A stretch of 64,000 nt of DNA, from positions 1-64,000 of the forward strand of contig NZ_JACGVC010000051.1 of assembly GCF_014077005.1 (NCBI RefSeq). The letters run 5' to 3'. This document shows positions 26,799-35,076 of this stretch, one piece after another (within the stretch, counting starts at the first letter, position 1; each line of letters begins with the position of its first letter). The stretch is from Colwellia sp. MB3u-45 (GTDB taxonomy: Bacteria; Pseudomonadota; Gammaproteobacteria; Enterobacterales; Alteromonadaceae). Position numbers and translations under genes: made by a program. The notes beneath the pieces are model-generated. The model did no database searches. It was given only the letters and a program-made list of their open reading frames with translations, and was not told where the DNA came from.

Positions 26799-27509
26799 AT
26801 GACTGAATCTATGGCTTTATCTCGGCATAACTCGATAAATCTAGTCATCTTTGATTGCGACGGAGTCTTAGTCGATAGTGAAATATTAAGCCAGCGCGTA
26901 TTACTTAATATGCTTGAAGAAATCGGTGTGGTGGTGTCAGAGGATTATTTTCTTACTCACTTCTTAGGGTTTAATTTTGAGCATGTTACCGCTAAAGTTT
27001 TCGCAGATTTCGCGGTTATTTTAACCAGTGAATTTCGCCAGCGTTATCGAGCAGCCTTGATAGAGGTGTTTGCCGCTGAGCTCCAACAGACGGATCATTT
27101 GCAGTGGCTATTATCTCAACTTAATGTCGACAGTTGTGTTGCTACCAGTGGCAGTCCAGAGAAAGTAAAACACTCACTGCATTATACCAAACTTGAACAG
27201 TATTTTGACGGCCAGGTATTTACGTCCTCTGAAGTAAAAAATGGCAAACCCGCACCAGATTTATTTTTACATGCAGCGAAAAAAATGGGCGTAGCACCGA
27301 AAAACTGTTTAGTGATAGAAGATTCTAACGCGGGTATCCGTGCTGCACTCGCAGCCAACATGCATGTCATTAGATATGTTGGCGCTAGTCATTTAAAAAA
27401 TAAAGATAGCGCTACTCAAATACTTGAGGGTGTTAGTACAATAGGACATTGGAACCAGTTGTTTGAACAGGTACCTTCGCTAAGTTCATCATTTAAAATC
27501 GAGAGGTAA
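26799..27509 (+). CDS. HAD-IA family phosphatase
   Basis: A 236-residue haloacid-dehalogenase-type hydrolase. Motif I is FDCDGVLVDSE (nucleophile and acid aspartates), motif II VATSGSPEKV, motif III lysine in SSEVKNGKPAPDLFL, and motif IV IEDSNAGIRAA. It belongs to the beta-phosphoglucomutase/6-phosphogluconate phosphatase-like group. Position in a polyol operon suggests a sugar- or polyol-phosphate substrate, perhaps as a repair function, but the substrate cannot be read from sequence. Its stop lies 3 bp before the SorC regulator start. Confidence 0.85.
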   Translation: MTESMALSRHNSINLVIFDCDGVLVDSEILSQRVLLNMLEEIGVVVSEDYFLTHFLGFNFEHVTAKVFADFAVILTSEFRQRYRAALIEVFAAELQQTDHLQWLLSQLNVDSCVATSGSPEKVKHSLHYTKLEQYFDGQVFTSSEVKNGKPAPDLFLHAAKKMGVAPKNCLVIEDSNAGIRAALAANMHVIRYVGASHLKNKDSATQILEGVSTIGHWNQLFEQVPSLSSSFKIER

Positions 27510-27512
27510 ACC

Positions 27513-28472
27513 ATGTTAAAGCGATCTAATGCAGAAACAAGAAAGCTAGACGATGCAGCTAAAGCCGGCTGGTTATATTACGTTGCCGGTAATACACAAG
27601 AAGAAATCGCCAAAAAGCTTAATGTCTCGCGTCAATCTGCACAACGCATGGTGGCGTTATCGGTTAGCGAAGGCTTGATTAAAGTCAGGCTAGAACATCC
27701 AATAGCTAAGTGCATGGATCTTCAAGTAAAGCTCAGAAATCGCTTTGGCTTAAAATCTTGTATTGTGGTGCCAAGTGACGATGGTGTACCGTCATCTACC
27801 TTAGGGCTTGCTCAAGCAGGTGCTCAGGAAATAGAAATGCACTTAAAATCATCTGAGCCCAAAGTGATAGCGATGGGAACAGGCCGAGTTTTACGCGCTT
27901 GTGTAGAAGAACTCTCCTTATTGAACTGTGAACAACATCAAATAGTGGCGCTATTGGGTAATATGGCTTCTGATGGTTCAGCCTCTTCATACGATGTTGT
28001 TATGCGTATGGCTGAACAAATTAACGCTAAGCATTACCCTATGCCATTACCGGTACTACCCAATAGTAAAGAAGAAAAAGAGCAGTTGCACGCGCAACAT
28101 TATGTCGCTAATAATTTAAAGTTAGCCGCGCAAGCTGATGTTACTTTTGTTGGCGTTGGTAATTTAGCTATTAATTCTCCACTTTATATCGATGGTTTTG
28201 TTACCCCAAAAGAACTCAAAGAGTTACAAACCAAAGGTGCTGTCGGTGAGTTAATTAGTTGGATTCTAGATATCAAGGGTAATTTGATTGACTGCTCCGT
28301 TAACCAACGGGTTGCTAGTACGCCTTTAAAAATAAACTCTGACAAGGCGGTATATGCTATTGCCGCTGGTGAAGAAAAGGTATTTGCCATACTAGGAGCA
28401 CTTAGATCTAAGTTAATCAATGGCTTAATCACCAATGAATACACAGCTGAACGCTTATTAAGCATAGATTAA
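27513..28472 (+). CDS. SorC/DeoR-family sugar-binding transcriptional regulator
   Basis: A 319-residue regulator with an N-terminal helix-turn-helix (GNTQEEIAKKLNVSRQSAQRMV, 28-49) and a C-terminal SorC sugar-binding domain (MGTGRVLRAC, GNMASDG, VGVGNLA). A GAGAGG Shine-Dalgarno precedes the ATG. It probably senses a phosphorylated sugar or polyol and controls the surrounding operon, including itself. It is the last gene of the tight cluster; a hairpin and a separate leader precede fructokinase. Confidence 0.88.
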   Translation: MLKRSNAETRKLDDAAKAGWLYYVAGNTQEEIAKKLNVSRQSAQRMVALSVSEGLIKVRLEHPIAKCMDLQVKLRNRFGLKSCIVVPSDDGVPSSTLGLAQAGAQEIEMHLKSSEPKVIAMGTGRVLRACVEELSLLNCEQHQIVALLGNMASDGSASSYDVVMRMAEQINAKHYPMPLPVLPNSKEEKEQLHAQHYVANNLKLAAQADVTFVGVGNLAINSPLYIDGFVTPKELKELQTKGAVGELISWILDIKGNLIDCSVNQRVASTPLKINSDKAVYAIAAGEEKVFAILGALRSKLINGLITNEYTAERLLSID

Positions 28473-28540
28473 AATCGACGGTATTTATATTCCTGTTCCA
28501 CCTCACAATGCCGATTTCAGCACATTAACAATTAAAACTA

Positions 28541-28572
28541 ACCTGTTGTGTTTTAACAAACCCGCAACAGGT
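28541..28572 (+). promoter_or_regulatory. Hairpin in the leader of fructokinase
   Basis: ACCTGTTG (28541-28548) pairs with CAACAGGT (28565-28572). No T-run follows and the RBS AAAGGA comes right after, so it is more likely a leader hairpin or operator than a terminator. Confidence 0.45.
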
Positions 28573-28588
28573 AAAGAAAGGAATTAAC

Positions 28589-29521
28589 ATGACATTTAAA
28601 GTAGCTGTTTTCGGTGAAGCGCTTTTTGATATGATCGAGCAAGAAAATGACGATTACCGTCCTTTTATTGGTGGTTCTCCCTATAACGTAGCAAGAAGCT
28701 TTTCTAGACAGGGACTTGACTGTAGTTACTTATCACCTATTTCAACTGATATATTTGGCGATAGAATTTTCCAGTCTGCCGTCAAAGAAGGTATCAATAT
28801 CCCGGTTAATAACCGCTCGATGCAAAAAACCTCGTTAGCGTTAGTGTATAAAGATGAACAAGGTAACCCAGACTACAGCTTGTATCGTAAGTCAGTTGCT
28901 GACTTAGATATTAGCGCTGAGCAGCTTTTAGACATGCTGCCAAAAGATTTAGATCTTTTTCATACCGGTTCTTTAGCACTCGTGCCTGAAATGCTTGAGG
29001 TATTGATTCCGGTGATGACCGAGCTGAAATCTAGAGGCGTAAAAATTAGTATCGATGTCAATGTCCGTAAAGGTGTTGAAATTGACCACAGTAAATATGT
29101 TGCCGCCATTGCACAATTTGTCACCTTTGCCGACATTGTAAAAGTCAGTGATGAAGACTTACAATTGCAAGGTTTAACGGGTGATCCAGAACATCTCGCT
29201 AGCGCTATGCTTAAGCAGATGACCAATGGCATGGTGGTACTAACCTTAGGTGAACAGGGTGCCCACTTTATTACCGAAAACCTTAATATTAAGCAAGATG
29301 TATTTAAAGCTGTGCCTATGGGCGATACCGTAGGCGCCGGAGATACCTTCTTTTCAGCAATGCTAGCTCAATTACTGCGTGATAATGCGCTAACACCAGC
29401 AGCAAAACAGCAAGACTTAGCTTACGCGTTAAAATTTGGCTCTTTGGCGGCGGCGATTAACGTCTCAAAAATAGGTTGCCAACCACCGACTCATCAAGCA
29501 GTGCTCAGTAAATTAGATTAG
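28589..29521 (+). CDS. PfkB-family carbohydrate kinase, probable fructokinase
   Basis: A 310-residue ribokinase-fold kinase. The N-terminal substrate motif is FIGGSPYNVARSFSRQGLDC, and the C-terminal PfkB signature is VGAGDTFFSAM with the catalytic Asp. It would phosphorylate fructose made by the upstream polyol dehydrogenase to fructose-6-P, matching MtlZ-type kinases. A strong terminator separates it from pgi. Fructose specificity rests on context. Confidence 0.87.
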   Translation: MTFKVAVFGEALFDMIEQENDDYRPFIGGSPYNVARSFSRQGLDCSYLSPISTDIFGDRIFQSAVKEGINIPVNNRSMQKTSLALVYKDEQGNPDYSLYRKSVADLDISAEQLLDMLPKDLDLFHTGSLALVPEMLEVLIPVMTELKSRGVKISIDVNVRKGVEIDHSKYVAAIAQFVTFADIVKVSDEDLQLQGLTGDPEHLASAMLKQMTNGMVVLTLGEQGAHFITENLNIKQDVFKAVPMGDTVGAGDTFFSAMLAQLLRDNALTPAAKQQDLAYALKFGSLAAAINVSKIGCQPPTHQAVLSKLD

Positions 29522-29573
29522 CGTTTTGGCTTGTTAAAGCCAATAGCACTAACATTGAATAGATAACACTGTT

Positions 29574-29616
29574 GTCGAGAGCAAAAATCATTTTTTGCTC
29601 TCGACTCCATTTTTTG
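29574..29616 (+). terminator. Rho-independent terminator after fructokinase
   Basis: GTCGAGAGCAAAAA (29574-29587) pairs perfectly over 14 bp with TTTTTGCTCTCGAC (29592-29605), followed by TCCATTTTTT. It closes the polyol operon, so pgi probably has its own promoter in the roughly 40 bp that follow or depends on read-through. Confidence 0.92.
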
Positions 29617-29652
29617 AAAAAACTTAAATTTTATTAGAAAGGCTTAATACAC

Positions 29653-31293
29653 ATGTTAACTAATTCACTGGCATGGCAAAACTTACAAATTCATTATTTA
29701 GACAGCAAAATAATACATTTAAAATCTTTATTTCGTATTGACCCTGAACGCTTTGATAAATTCACCATCACCGCATCAGGATTAACCTTAGATTACTCCA
29801 AGAATCATTTGGTACCAGAAACAAAGAACTTGCTTGTTGATTTGGCGAAACAGTGCGGTGTTGATGAAAAAATAGAAAAAATGTTTTCTGGCGCGCCAAT
29901 AAATACCACTGAGAATCGCCCAGTGTTACATACCGCCCTGCGTAATTTTTCTAATGAACCGGTTTATGTTGATGGCGAGAATATTATGCCCTTGGTTAAT
30001 GACACCTTAGAAAAAATCAAAGGTTTTGTGAATGATGTTTCATCAGGCGTTACCAAAGGTTATAGCGGCAAGGCTTTTAAAGATATTGTTGCTATTGGTA
30101 TTGGCGGCTCATTTTTAGGGCCTAAAATTATGTCTGAAGCCTTAAAGCCATATCGTCAAAAACACTTGAATGTACATTATGTCGCCAATGTGGATGGTTG
30201 TCATATTCATGATGTGCTGTCGGGTTTAGATCCAGCAACAACCTTGGTGATCACCTCATCAAAAACATTAACCACCCAAGAAACCCTAAGAAATACTGAA
30301 ACGGCGAAAGAATGGTTTTTAAAACAAGCTAAATTCAGTGATATTCAACATAACTTTGCTTGTGTATCGGCTAATATTGAAGCGGCTAAAAGTTTTGGTA
30401 TCAGTGAAAAAAATATCTTCCCCATGTGGGATTGGGTCGGTGGACGCTATTCTATTTGGTCAGCCATTGGTTTACCACTTGCTATCGGTATTGGCTTTGA
30501 TAACTACTTAGCGTTTTTACATGGCGCATTTGAAATGGATGAACATTTTAGACAAGCACCATTTGAAGAAAATATGCCGGTAATTATGGCACTATTAGGT
30601 ATTTGGTATCGAAATTTCCATGGTGCACAATCGCAAGTATTATTGCCCTACTACCACTATTTACGTGGTTTACCGGCATACATACAACAACTGGATATGG
30701 AAAGTAACGGTAAATCGGTCAACTTAGATAATAAAGAAACCAACTACGATACCGGCCCTATTATTTGGGGTAGTGAAGGAACCAATGGACAGCATTCTTT
30801 TCATCAGTTAATTCATCAAAGTAAAACGCCCATACCGGTCGACTTTATTCTTCCGCTTAACCCTCATGTTGATATTTCAGATCATCATGACATGTTAATT
30901 GCCAACTGTTTGGGACAAAGCCAAGCGTTAATGGAAGGTCAAACTGAAGAACAAGTTATTGCCGCGATGACCAAAGCAAAATGCAGCACCGATGAGATAA
31001 GTTACTTATCATCTCATAAAGTCATGAAAGGCAATAAACCCAGTAACACCATCTTAATGCCAAAATTAACCCCGAAAGCTTTAGGTAGCTTAATTGCCCT
31101 GTACGAGCATAAAGTATTTGTTCAAGGCGTTATCTGGCAAATAAACTCATTTGATCAATGGGGTGTAGAATTAGGCAAAGCGCTCGGGAATGACATATTT
31201 AGTAAGCTGTCAAATATTGATATACCTTTAGATATGGATGGCTCAACTAAAGGGCTGATCAACATTTGTCGAAAAAGACGTACTATTACTTAA
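29653..31293 (+). CDS. pgi: Glucose-6-phosphate isomerase
   Basis: A complete 546-residue cytoplasmic enzyme interconverting glucose-6-P and fructose-6-P. Conserved elements include IGIGGSFLGPKIM, SKTLTTQETL, the signature VGGRYSIWSAIGLPLAIGIG, the catalytic Glu region GTNGQHSFHQLIHQ, and KALGNDIF near the end. Its location just after fructokinase links the polyol route to upper glycolysis and the pentose phosphate or Entner-Doudoroff entry. Strong terminators flank it on both sides, suggesting a monocistronic unit. Confidence 0.97.
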   Translation: MLTNSLAWQNLQIHYLDSKIIHLKSLFRIDPERFDKFTITASGLTLDYSKNHLVPETKNLLVDLAKQCGVDEKIEKMFSGAPINTTENRPVLHTALRNFSNEPVYVDGENIMPLVNDTLEKIKGFVNDVSSGVTKGYSGKAFKDIVAIGIGGSFLGPKIMSEALKPYRQKHLNVHYVANVDGCHIHDVLSGLDPATTLVITSSKTLTTQETLRNTETAKEWFLKQAKFSDIQHNFACVSANIEAAKSFGISEKNIFPMWDWVGGRYSIWSAIGLPLAIGIGFDNYLAFLHGAFEMDEHFRQAPFEENMPVIMALLGIWYRNFHGAQSQVLLPYYHYLRGLPAYIQQLDMESNGKSVNLDNKETNYDTGPIIWGSEGTNGQHSFHQLIHQSKTPIPVDFILPLNPHVDISDHHDMLIANCLGQSQALMEGQTEEQVIAAMTKAKCSTDEISYLSSHKVMKGNKPSNTILMPKLTPKALGSLIALYEHKVFVQGVIWQINSFDQWGVELGKALGNDIFSKLSNIDIPLDMDGSTKGLINICRKRRTIT

Positions 31294-31312
31294 CGCCATA
31301 ATACCTTAAATA

Positions 31313-31368
31313 AATGCTAGAAAGCCTTTAACAACATGAGTTAAAGGCTTTCTAGCATTAAATTTTTT
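31313..31368 (+). terminator. Strong rho-independent terminator of pgi
   Basis: A 20-bp perfect stem, AATGCTAGAAAGCCTTTAAC (31313-31332) with its complement at 31340-31359, has a 7-nt loop and is followed by AAATTTTTT. Confidence 0.95.
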
Positions 31369-31370
31369 AT

Positions 31371-31648
31371 CTAATAAAAACATTGTGTTAAAGTTTTTTA
31401 TGTTGAAAGTTAAGGGTTTCATCGAGTACAAAGCTAAGGTGGATCGCGATAGCATGACTCTATTCACCAGAAAACTAGGCGCTAAAGTAAATGTTCAGCA
31501 AGATATTACTTAAGTAATTGAAAGAATCTCTTGCCGAACACTTCAAAATCTGCATTGAAATTTAATTTATAATTCAGACGGTTAAGTGCTGCTTGATGAT
31601 CAAAAACTCATGAGTTGATGCTAATGATCAAAAATCCATGAGACATTT
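31371..31648. other. Intergenic region with a direct repeat
   Basis: Lies between convergent pgi and the histidine kinase. It contains two 18-bp direct repeats of the type TGATCAAAAAyyCATGAG at about 31597 and 31625. A 37-codon frame (31400-31513) has no recognisable match and is not called. Confidence 0.45.
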
Positions 31649-33085
31649 TCAATTTGTATTTGTATTTGTATTTTGCTCAACATTGGGAAATTTAACAGAA
31701 ACACAACATCCTTCGCCCAGTTGAGATTCAATTAACACCCGCCCCTTGTGCTTATCCATAATTGTTTTCACGATCGTCAAGCCAACCCCACTGCCTTTTG
31801 TAGTGGATAATCTTTCAAATAGGTCAAAAATTAATTGGTGATATTTTGGGTCAATACCTATGCCATTGTCCTTGATATGAAGGGTGGTAGCAGACGAAGT
31901 TTTTGTGGTAAATATCTCAATAATTAAAGGGCGGGCGGGCTCTAAGTAACGTAGTGCGTTACTCAATAAATTTAATATTACTTCAGAGAGTAAGCGCTCA
32001 TTCGCACTCACGGGATCTAAATTTTTAGCAACATTGATCCTCGCATTCGCTTCTCCAATCGCTTCTTCTAAAGCAAGACATTGCTGTTCAATCACGACGT
32101 TAACATTGACATTAGTGGTGGTAATAGCTTGTTGTACTATACGAGATAAGTCGAGTAAATCGGCTAATAGTAGCTCCATGTTATCAGCATTTTGTATAAT
32201 ACGGTTCAATCGATAGCTTTGCTTTTCTGTCAAGGTATCAACAAGTTCTGCTTGCAACTTTTGGCTAAATGCTGCGATGGTAACTAAAGGTGATTTAAGA
32301 TCGTGAGACACGGTGTAGATGAACTGCTCCATCTGCTTGTTCTTATTGATTAATTTTTTATTAAGTGTGGTAGCCTGACGTTTTTCTTTTTCCACATCTT
32401 GCATCACACTCAATAAAATGGCTTGTGAACGTGCCATATCAATTTCGTGACTTTCCATTTTGACATTGAGCGCCTTACTTAGCTCGAGGGCTGCTTGTTG
32501 CTTTTTAAAGAAAAATCGGATTATGGCCACTAAGGTGAGTAACAAGGCAACCATCACCAATAAACCCAACTTAAGGCTTCGATCGAGTAAATCAGACAAT
32601 TGGCTTGCAAATAAGGCAGAAAGTTTCTGGTATATCGCTTCTATTTCCAAATGAGACGGTTCGTCGTCGTAACTCAAATAACTACCAAGTTCACGCACGT
32701 TGGTATTTTTATCAAGTAAACTAGGCAGCAAAGTTAAGCGTTCTCGGTAAGCTGTCAGCATATCTCTAGTCCCTGGCATTTTTAGCTCGCCAAGGATTAA
32801 CCCACCTTGCAGCTCAATCTTATACAATTGAATGGTGGCTACACGTAAATTTTCCGAAGCTTTGTCGATATAGAGGCTATCTTCAGCGCGCAAAATAGCG
32901 TTTTTAAAATTATCGATTAAACCAACGAAGCCAATCTGGCTTTTAAGTTCATTGATCTCTGTATAAATCGCAACGCGCTTTTGATTTAACTCTTTTTGTT
33001 TTGACTCATAATCTAGGGCAATTAGCACTTCAAGTGTGATAAAGAACAACAGCAAGGTAGTCAGTACAGCATTTTTGGTATTCAT
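31649..33085 (-). CDS. Membrane sensor histidine kinase
   Basis: A 478-residue kinase. Helix 1 is at about 6-24 and helix 2 at about 172-192, enclosing a helical periplasmic domain of unknown ligand; a coiled coil follows. The H-box is YTVSHDLKSPLVTIAAF, the N-box NLLSNALRYLEPA, then IKDNGIGIDPK and TKGSGVGLTIVK for ATP binding. No receiver or DNA-binding domain is fused. GGAG precedes the ATG. It is the last gene of a four-gene minus-strand signalling cluster, 59 bp after an ethylene-receptor-like sensor gene. Its kinase module closely resembles that of the GAF kinase two genes upstream, suggesting duplication. The C-terminus is an NTNTNTN tail made by a 6-bp repeat. Confidence 0.9.
   Translation of the reverse strand: MNTKNAVLTTLLLFFITLEVLIALDYESKQKELNQKRVAIYTEINELKSQIGFVGLIDNFKNAILRAEDSLYIDKASENLRVATIQLYKIELQGGLILGELKMPGTRDMLTAYRERLTLLPSLLDKNTNVRELGSYLSYDDEPSHLEIEAIYQKLSALFASQLSDLLDRSLKLGLLVMVALLLTLVAIIRFFFKKQQAALELSKALNVKMESHEIDMARSQAILLSVMQDVEKEKRQATTLNKKLINKNKQMEQFIYTVSHDLKSPLVTIAAFSQKLQAELVDTLTEKQSYRLNRIIQNADNMELLLADLLDLSRIVQQAITTTNVNVNVVIEQQCLALEEAIGEANARINVAKNLDPVSANERLLSEVILNLLSNALRYLEPARPLIIEIFTTKTSSATTLHIKDNGIGIDPKYHQLIFDLFERLSTTKGSGVGLTIVKTIMDKHKGRVLIESQLGEGCCVSVKFPNVEQNTNTNTN
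31654..31671. repeat. Hexanucleotide repeat encoding the kinase C-terminal tail
   Basis: TTGTAT occurs three times in a row and encodes the Asn-Thr repeats just before the stop codon of the minus-strand kinase. Unit gain or loss would keep the frame and change only tail length. Confidence 0.85.
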
Positions 33086-33144
33086 TTATACTCCTGACAA
33101 TAATGGCTCAGCATAAATAGCTTTAGCATAAGTATTTTTTTTCA

Positions 33145-33693
33145 TTAAACATCGTAGCTCTTTGCTCGATCGAGTTCGCTCATTAGCGCATTCACTTCTT
33201 TTTTCAACTCAAGTATCCGATCCTCTCGGTCAAGTGTGACTGAATAAATTGAGCTCATTTGCTTGTTTTTTTGTTTTATCACTTCAAGCTCTGCCATAGC
33301 GCTATGATATTTGACTTCCACACCTGGTAATCGGATAAGCTGAGGTAGTTTAGGCGCCAAGACAATCGCGGTTAAAATAGAGGTAAAAGCGGTCAAGGCT
33401 TTTATCCAACCTTGATATTCATAAGCGGGATACCAAGTGACATAAATCGCCACAAAATGTGTGGTACCACAAAAGAAAATAAACGCCATAAATAAGGCAA
33501 ATATGTCTTTGTGTGGCACGCTTTCTTTGCGTTTATACAGCAATATACCGATAATAAGGGTGATCAGATAATACGCAACACCAATGGTGATATCGGCTGT
33601 CACGTGGGTCCATAATATGTCAGGTCGCCAAAGGTAACAGTGTCCGTGAGGCATAAAATTGGGGTTAGCGAATTGTTGCAACCATTCGTTCAT
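33145..33693 (-). CDS. Stand-alone ethylene-receptor-like (ETR1-type) membrane sensor protein
   Basis: A 182-residue membrane protein. I start at the second ATG (33693), which has AAAGGA at a workable distance; ATG 33699 abuts the RBS. It begins with MPHGHCYLWRPDILWTHV, then three helices at about 32-52, 63-80 and 97-115, the second and third spanning FIFFCGTTHFVAIYVTWYP and GWIKALTAFTSILTAIVLAP. This is the plan of the ETR1/SynEtr1 ethylene-binding domain. D34, C75 and H79 fall where ETR1 has Asp25, Cys65 and His69; the last two bind Cu(I). After TM3 there is only a coiled coil (about 125-180), with no kinase, GAF or receiver domain. It sits between two histidine kinase genes, so it probably signals through one in trans. 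Family resemblance is strong; ligand (ethylene, another small molecule, or copper state) is inference. Confidence 0.85.
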   Translation of the reverse strand: MNEWLQQFANPNFMPHGHCYLWRPDILWTHVTADITIGVAYYLITLIIGILLYKRKESVPHKDIFALFMAFIFFCGTTHFVAIYVTWYPAYEYQGWIKALTAFTSILTAIVLAPKLPQLIRLPGVEVKYHSAMAELEVIKQKNKQMSSIYSVTLDREDRILELKKEVNALMSELDRAKSYDV

Positions 33694-33722
33694 CTGCATT
33701 CCTTTTATGGCTTATTTAATTG

Positions 33723-33749
33723 ATTGTTATTGTTATTGTTATTGTTATT
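33723..33749. repeat. Hexanucleotide repeat upstream of the ETR-like gene
   Basis: ATTGTT is repeated four times plus ATT in the 72-bp gap between the GAF kinase stop and the ETR-like start. Copy-number change would alter spacing in the leader or intercistronic region. Confidence 0.88.
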
Positions 33750-33765
33750 AGTAAAATGATAGTGG

Positions 33766-35001
33766 TTACGTTTTAGGGAAACGCAGTTCAAAGCAACTAC
33801 CCTGACCTAATTCAGACACTAAGCTTACCGAGCCATTATGTTTTTCCATGGCGGCTTTAACTAGACTCAAACCAATACCTGTGCCTTGGCCTGGATTAAT
33901 TTGCTCAAAGACATTAAAAACACGTTTATGATCGCTTTTTGCTATGCCTATGCCATTGTCACTAATAAACAAAGAGACTGAAGCTTCCAACTCTTCGGTA
34001 TGAATTTTTAATGTTAAATCGCGCTCAGCACTTCGGTACCGAATGGCATTACTTAACAAATTATCAATGCATTGAGACAACAGGGTTTGATTAGCCCCGA
34101 TGGCGTGCAGCGGCTTGGTTAACACCAATTCGACCTCCACCTCTTTGTACCCTGTTATCAATCTTTGCCAATTTTGCTCAATCAGCGTGGTGAGATCAAT
34201 CGGCGCTTTGCTTATTTCAGCTTTCATGACTCTTGAAAGCTCTAATAAATTAGTCAACAAATCCCCCATATGAGTTAAATTTTCAAGTATTCTTTGAAAA
34301 CGATGTTTCTGCTTTTCCGTGGTATGAGCTGATAACTCTTTGGCTAACATACTGGTGAAACCATTGATGGTCACCAAAGGCGATTTCAAATCATGGGATA
34401 CGGTATAGACAAACTGCTCTAGCTCTTTGTTTTTTACTTCTAAGCTTTTAGTTAATAACAGCGATTGCTCCAATGACCGTGATTGCGCCAAAAGATCATG
34501 TTGAATTCGCCCCGCTTTTCTCAGTTCTAATTGCGTAACCACTTGTTGAGCAATAATGATCAACTGCTTTTTTTGTAGTGCGGTCAAGTATGATGGTTTA
34601 TTGTCGATAACACACAAGGTGCCTAATCGCAGGCCACTAGGTGTTACTAGAGGCGCTCCGGCATAAAAAATCACTTGCGTGGGCCCAGTCACTAAGGGGT
34701 TATCATGAAAACGCTGGTCTTTGCGGCTGTCTTGTATTTCAAATAATTCATCATGGTGAATAGCATGCGCGCAAAAAGCAATCTCGCGCGGTGTTTCTTG
34801 CGCGTCAAGCCCGTGATGAGACTTAAACCATTGTCGCTTTTCATCAATTAAAGAAATCAAAGCAATGGGTGTACCGCAAACACTAGACGCTAGATCGGTT
34901 AGCTGATCATAAGCCTGCTCTGCTAGCGTATCTAAAATGTTATACTCATCCAAAGCGTTTAGACGAGCCAATTCATTATTGGGTATTGCCGCTGATTTCA
35001 T
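33766..35001 (-). CDS. GAF-domain histidine kinase (cytoplasmic)
   Basis: A 411-residue soluble kinase. The N-terminal GAF domain (about 10-160) includes ALISLIDEKRQWFKSHHGL, FCAHAI and GLRLGTLCVID, a common diguanylate cyclase/kinase-associated GAF subtype. The kinase part has H-box YTVSHDLKSPLVTINGF, N-box DNLLSNAIRYRS, ISDNGIGIAKS and GQGTGIGLSLVKAA. No membrane segment is present. Plant and cyanobacterial ethylene receptors have a GAF domain between sensor and kinase; here GAF-kinase and ETR-like sensor are separate neighbouring genes. Partners are unproven. Confidence 0.9.
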   Translation of the reverse strand: MKSAAIPNNELARLNALDEYNILDTLAEQAYDQLTDLASSVCGTPIALISLIDEKRQWFKSHHGLDAQETPREIAFCAHAIHHDELFEIQDSRKDQRFHDNPLVTGPTQVIFYAGAPLVTPSGLRLGTLCVIDNKPSYLTALQKKQLIIIAQQVVTQLELRKAGRIQHDLLAQSRSLEQSLLLTKSLEVKNKELEQFVYTVSHDLKSPLVTINGFTSMLAKELSAHTTEKQKHRFQRILENLTHMGDLLTNLLELSRVMKAEISKAPIDLTTLIEQNWQRLITGYKEVEVELVLTKPLHAIGANQTLLSQCIDNLLSNAIRYRSAERDLTLKIHTEELEASVSLFISDNGIGIAKSDHKRVFNVFEQINPGQGTGIGLSLVKAAMEKHNGSVSLVSELGQGSCFELRFPKT

Positions 35002-35076
35002 CTTTTTAGTTCACTCGGTTTAGTATTGACTTGTATGCTTAATATTGCGTCACATGATAAAGCGCCGCTTGGGTGA

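Noticed and set aside
31400-31513. 37-codon plus-strand frame between pgi and the kinase
   Set aside because: Too short and without homology or a convincing RBS; placed after a strong terminator.
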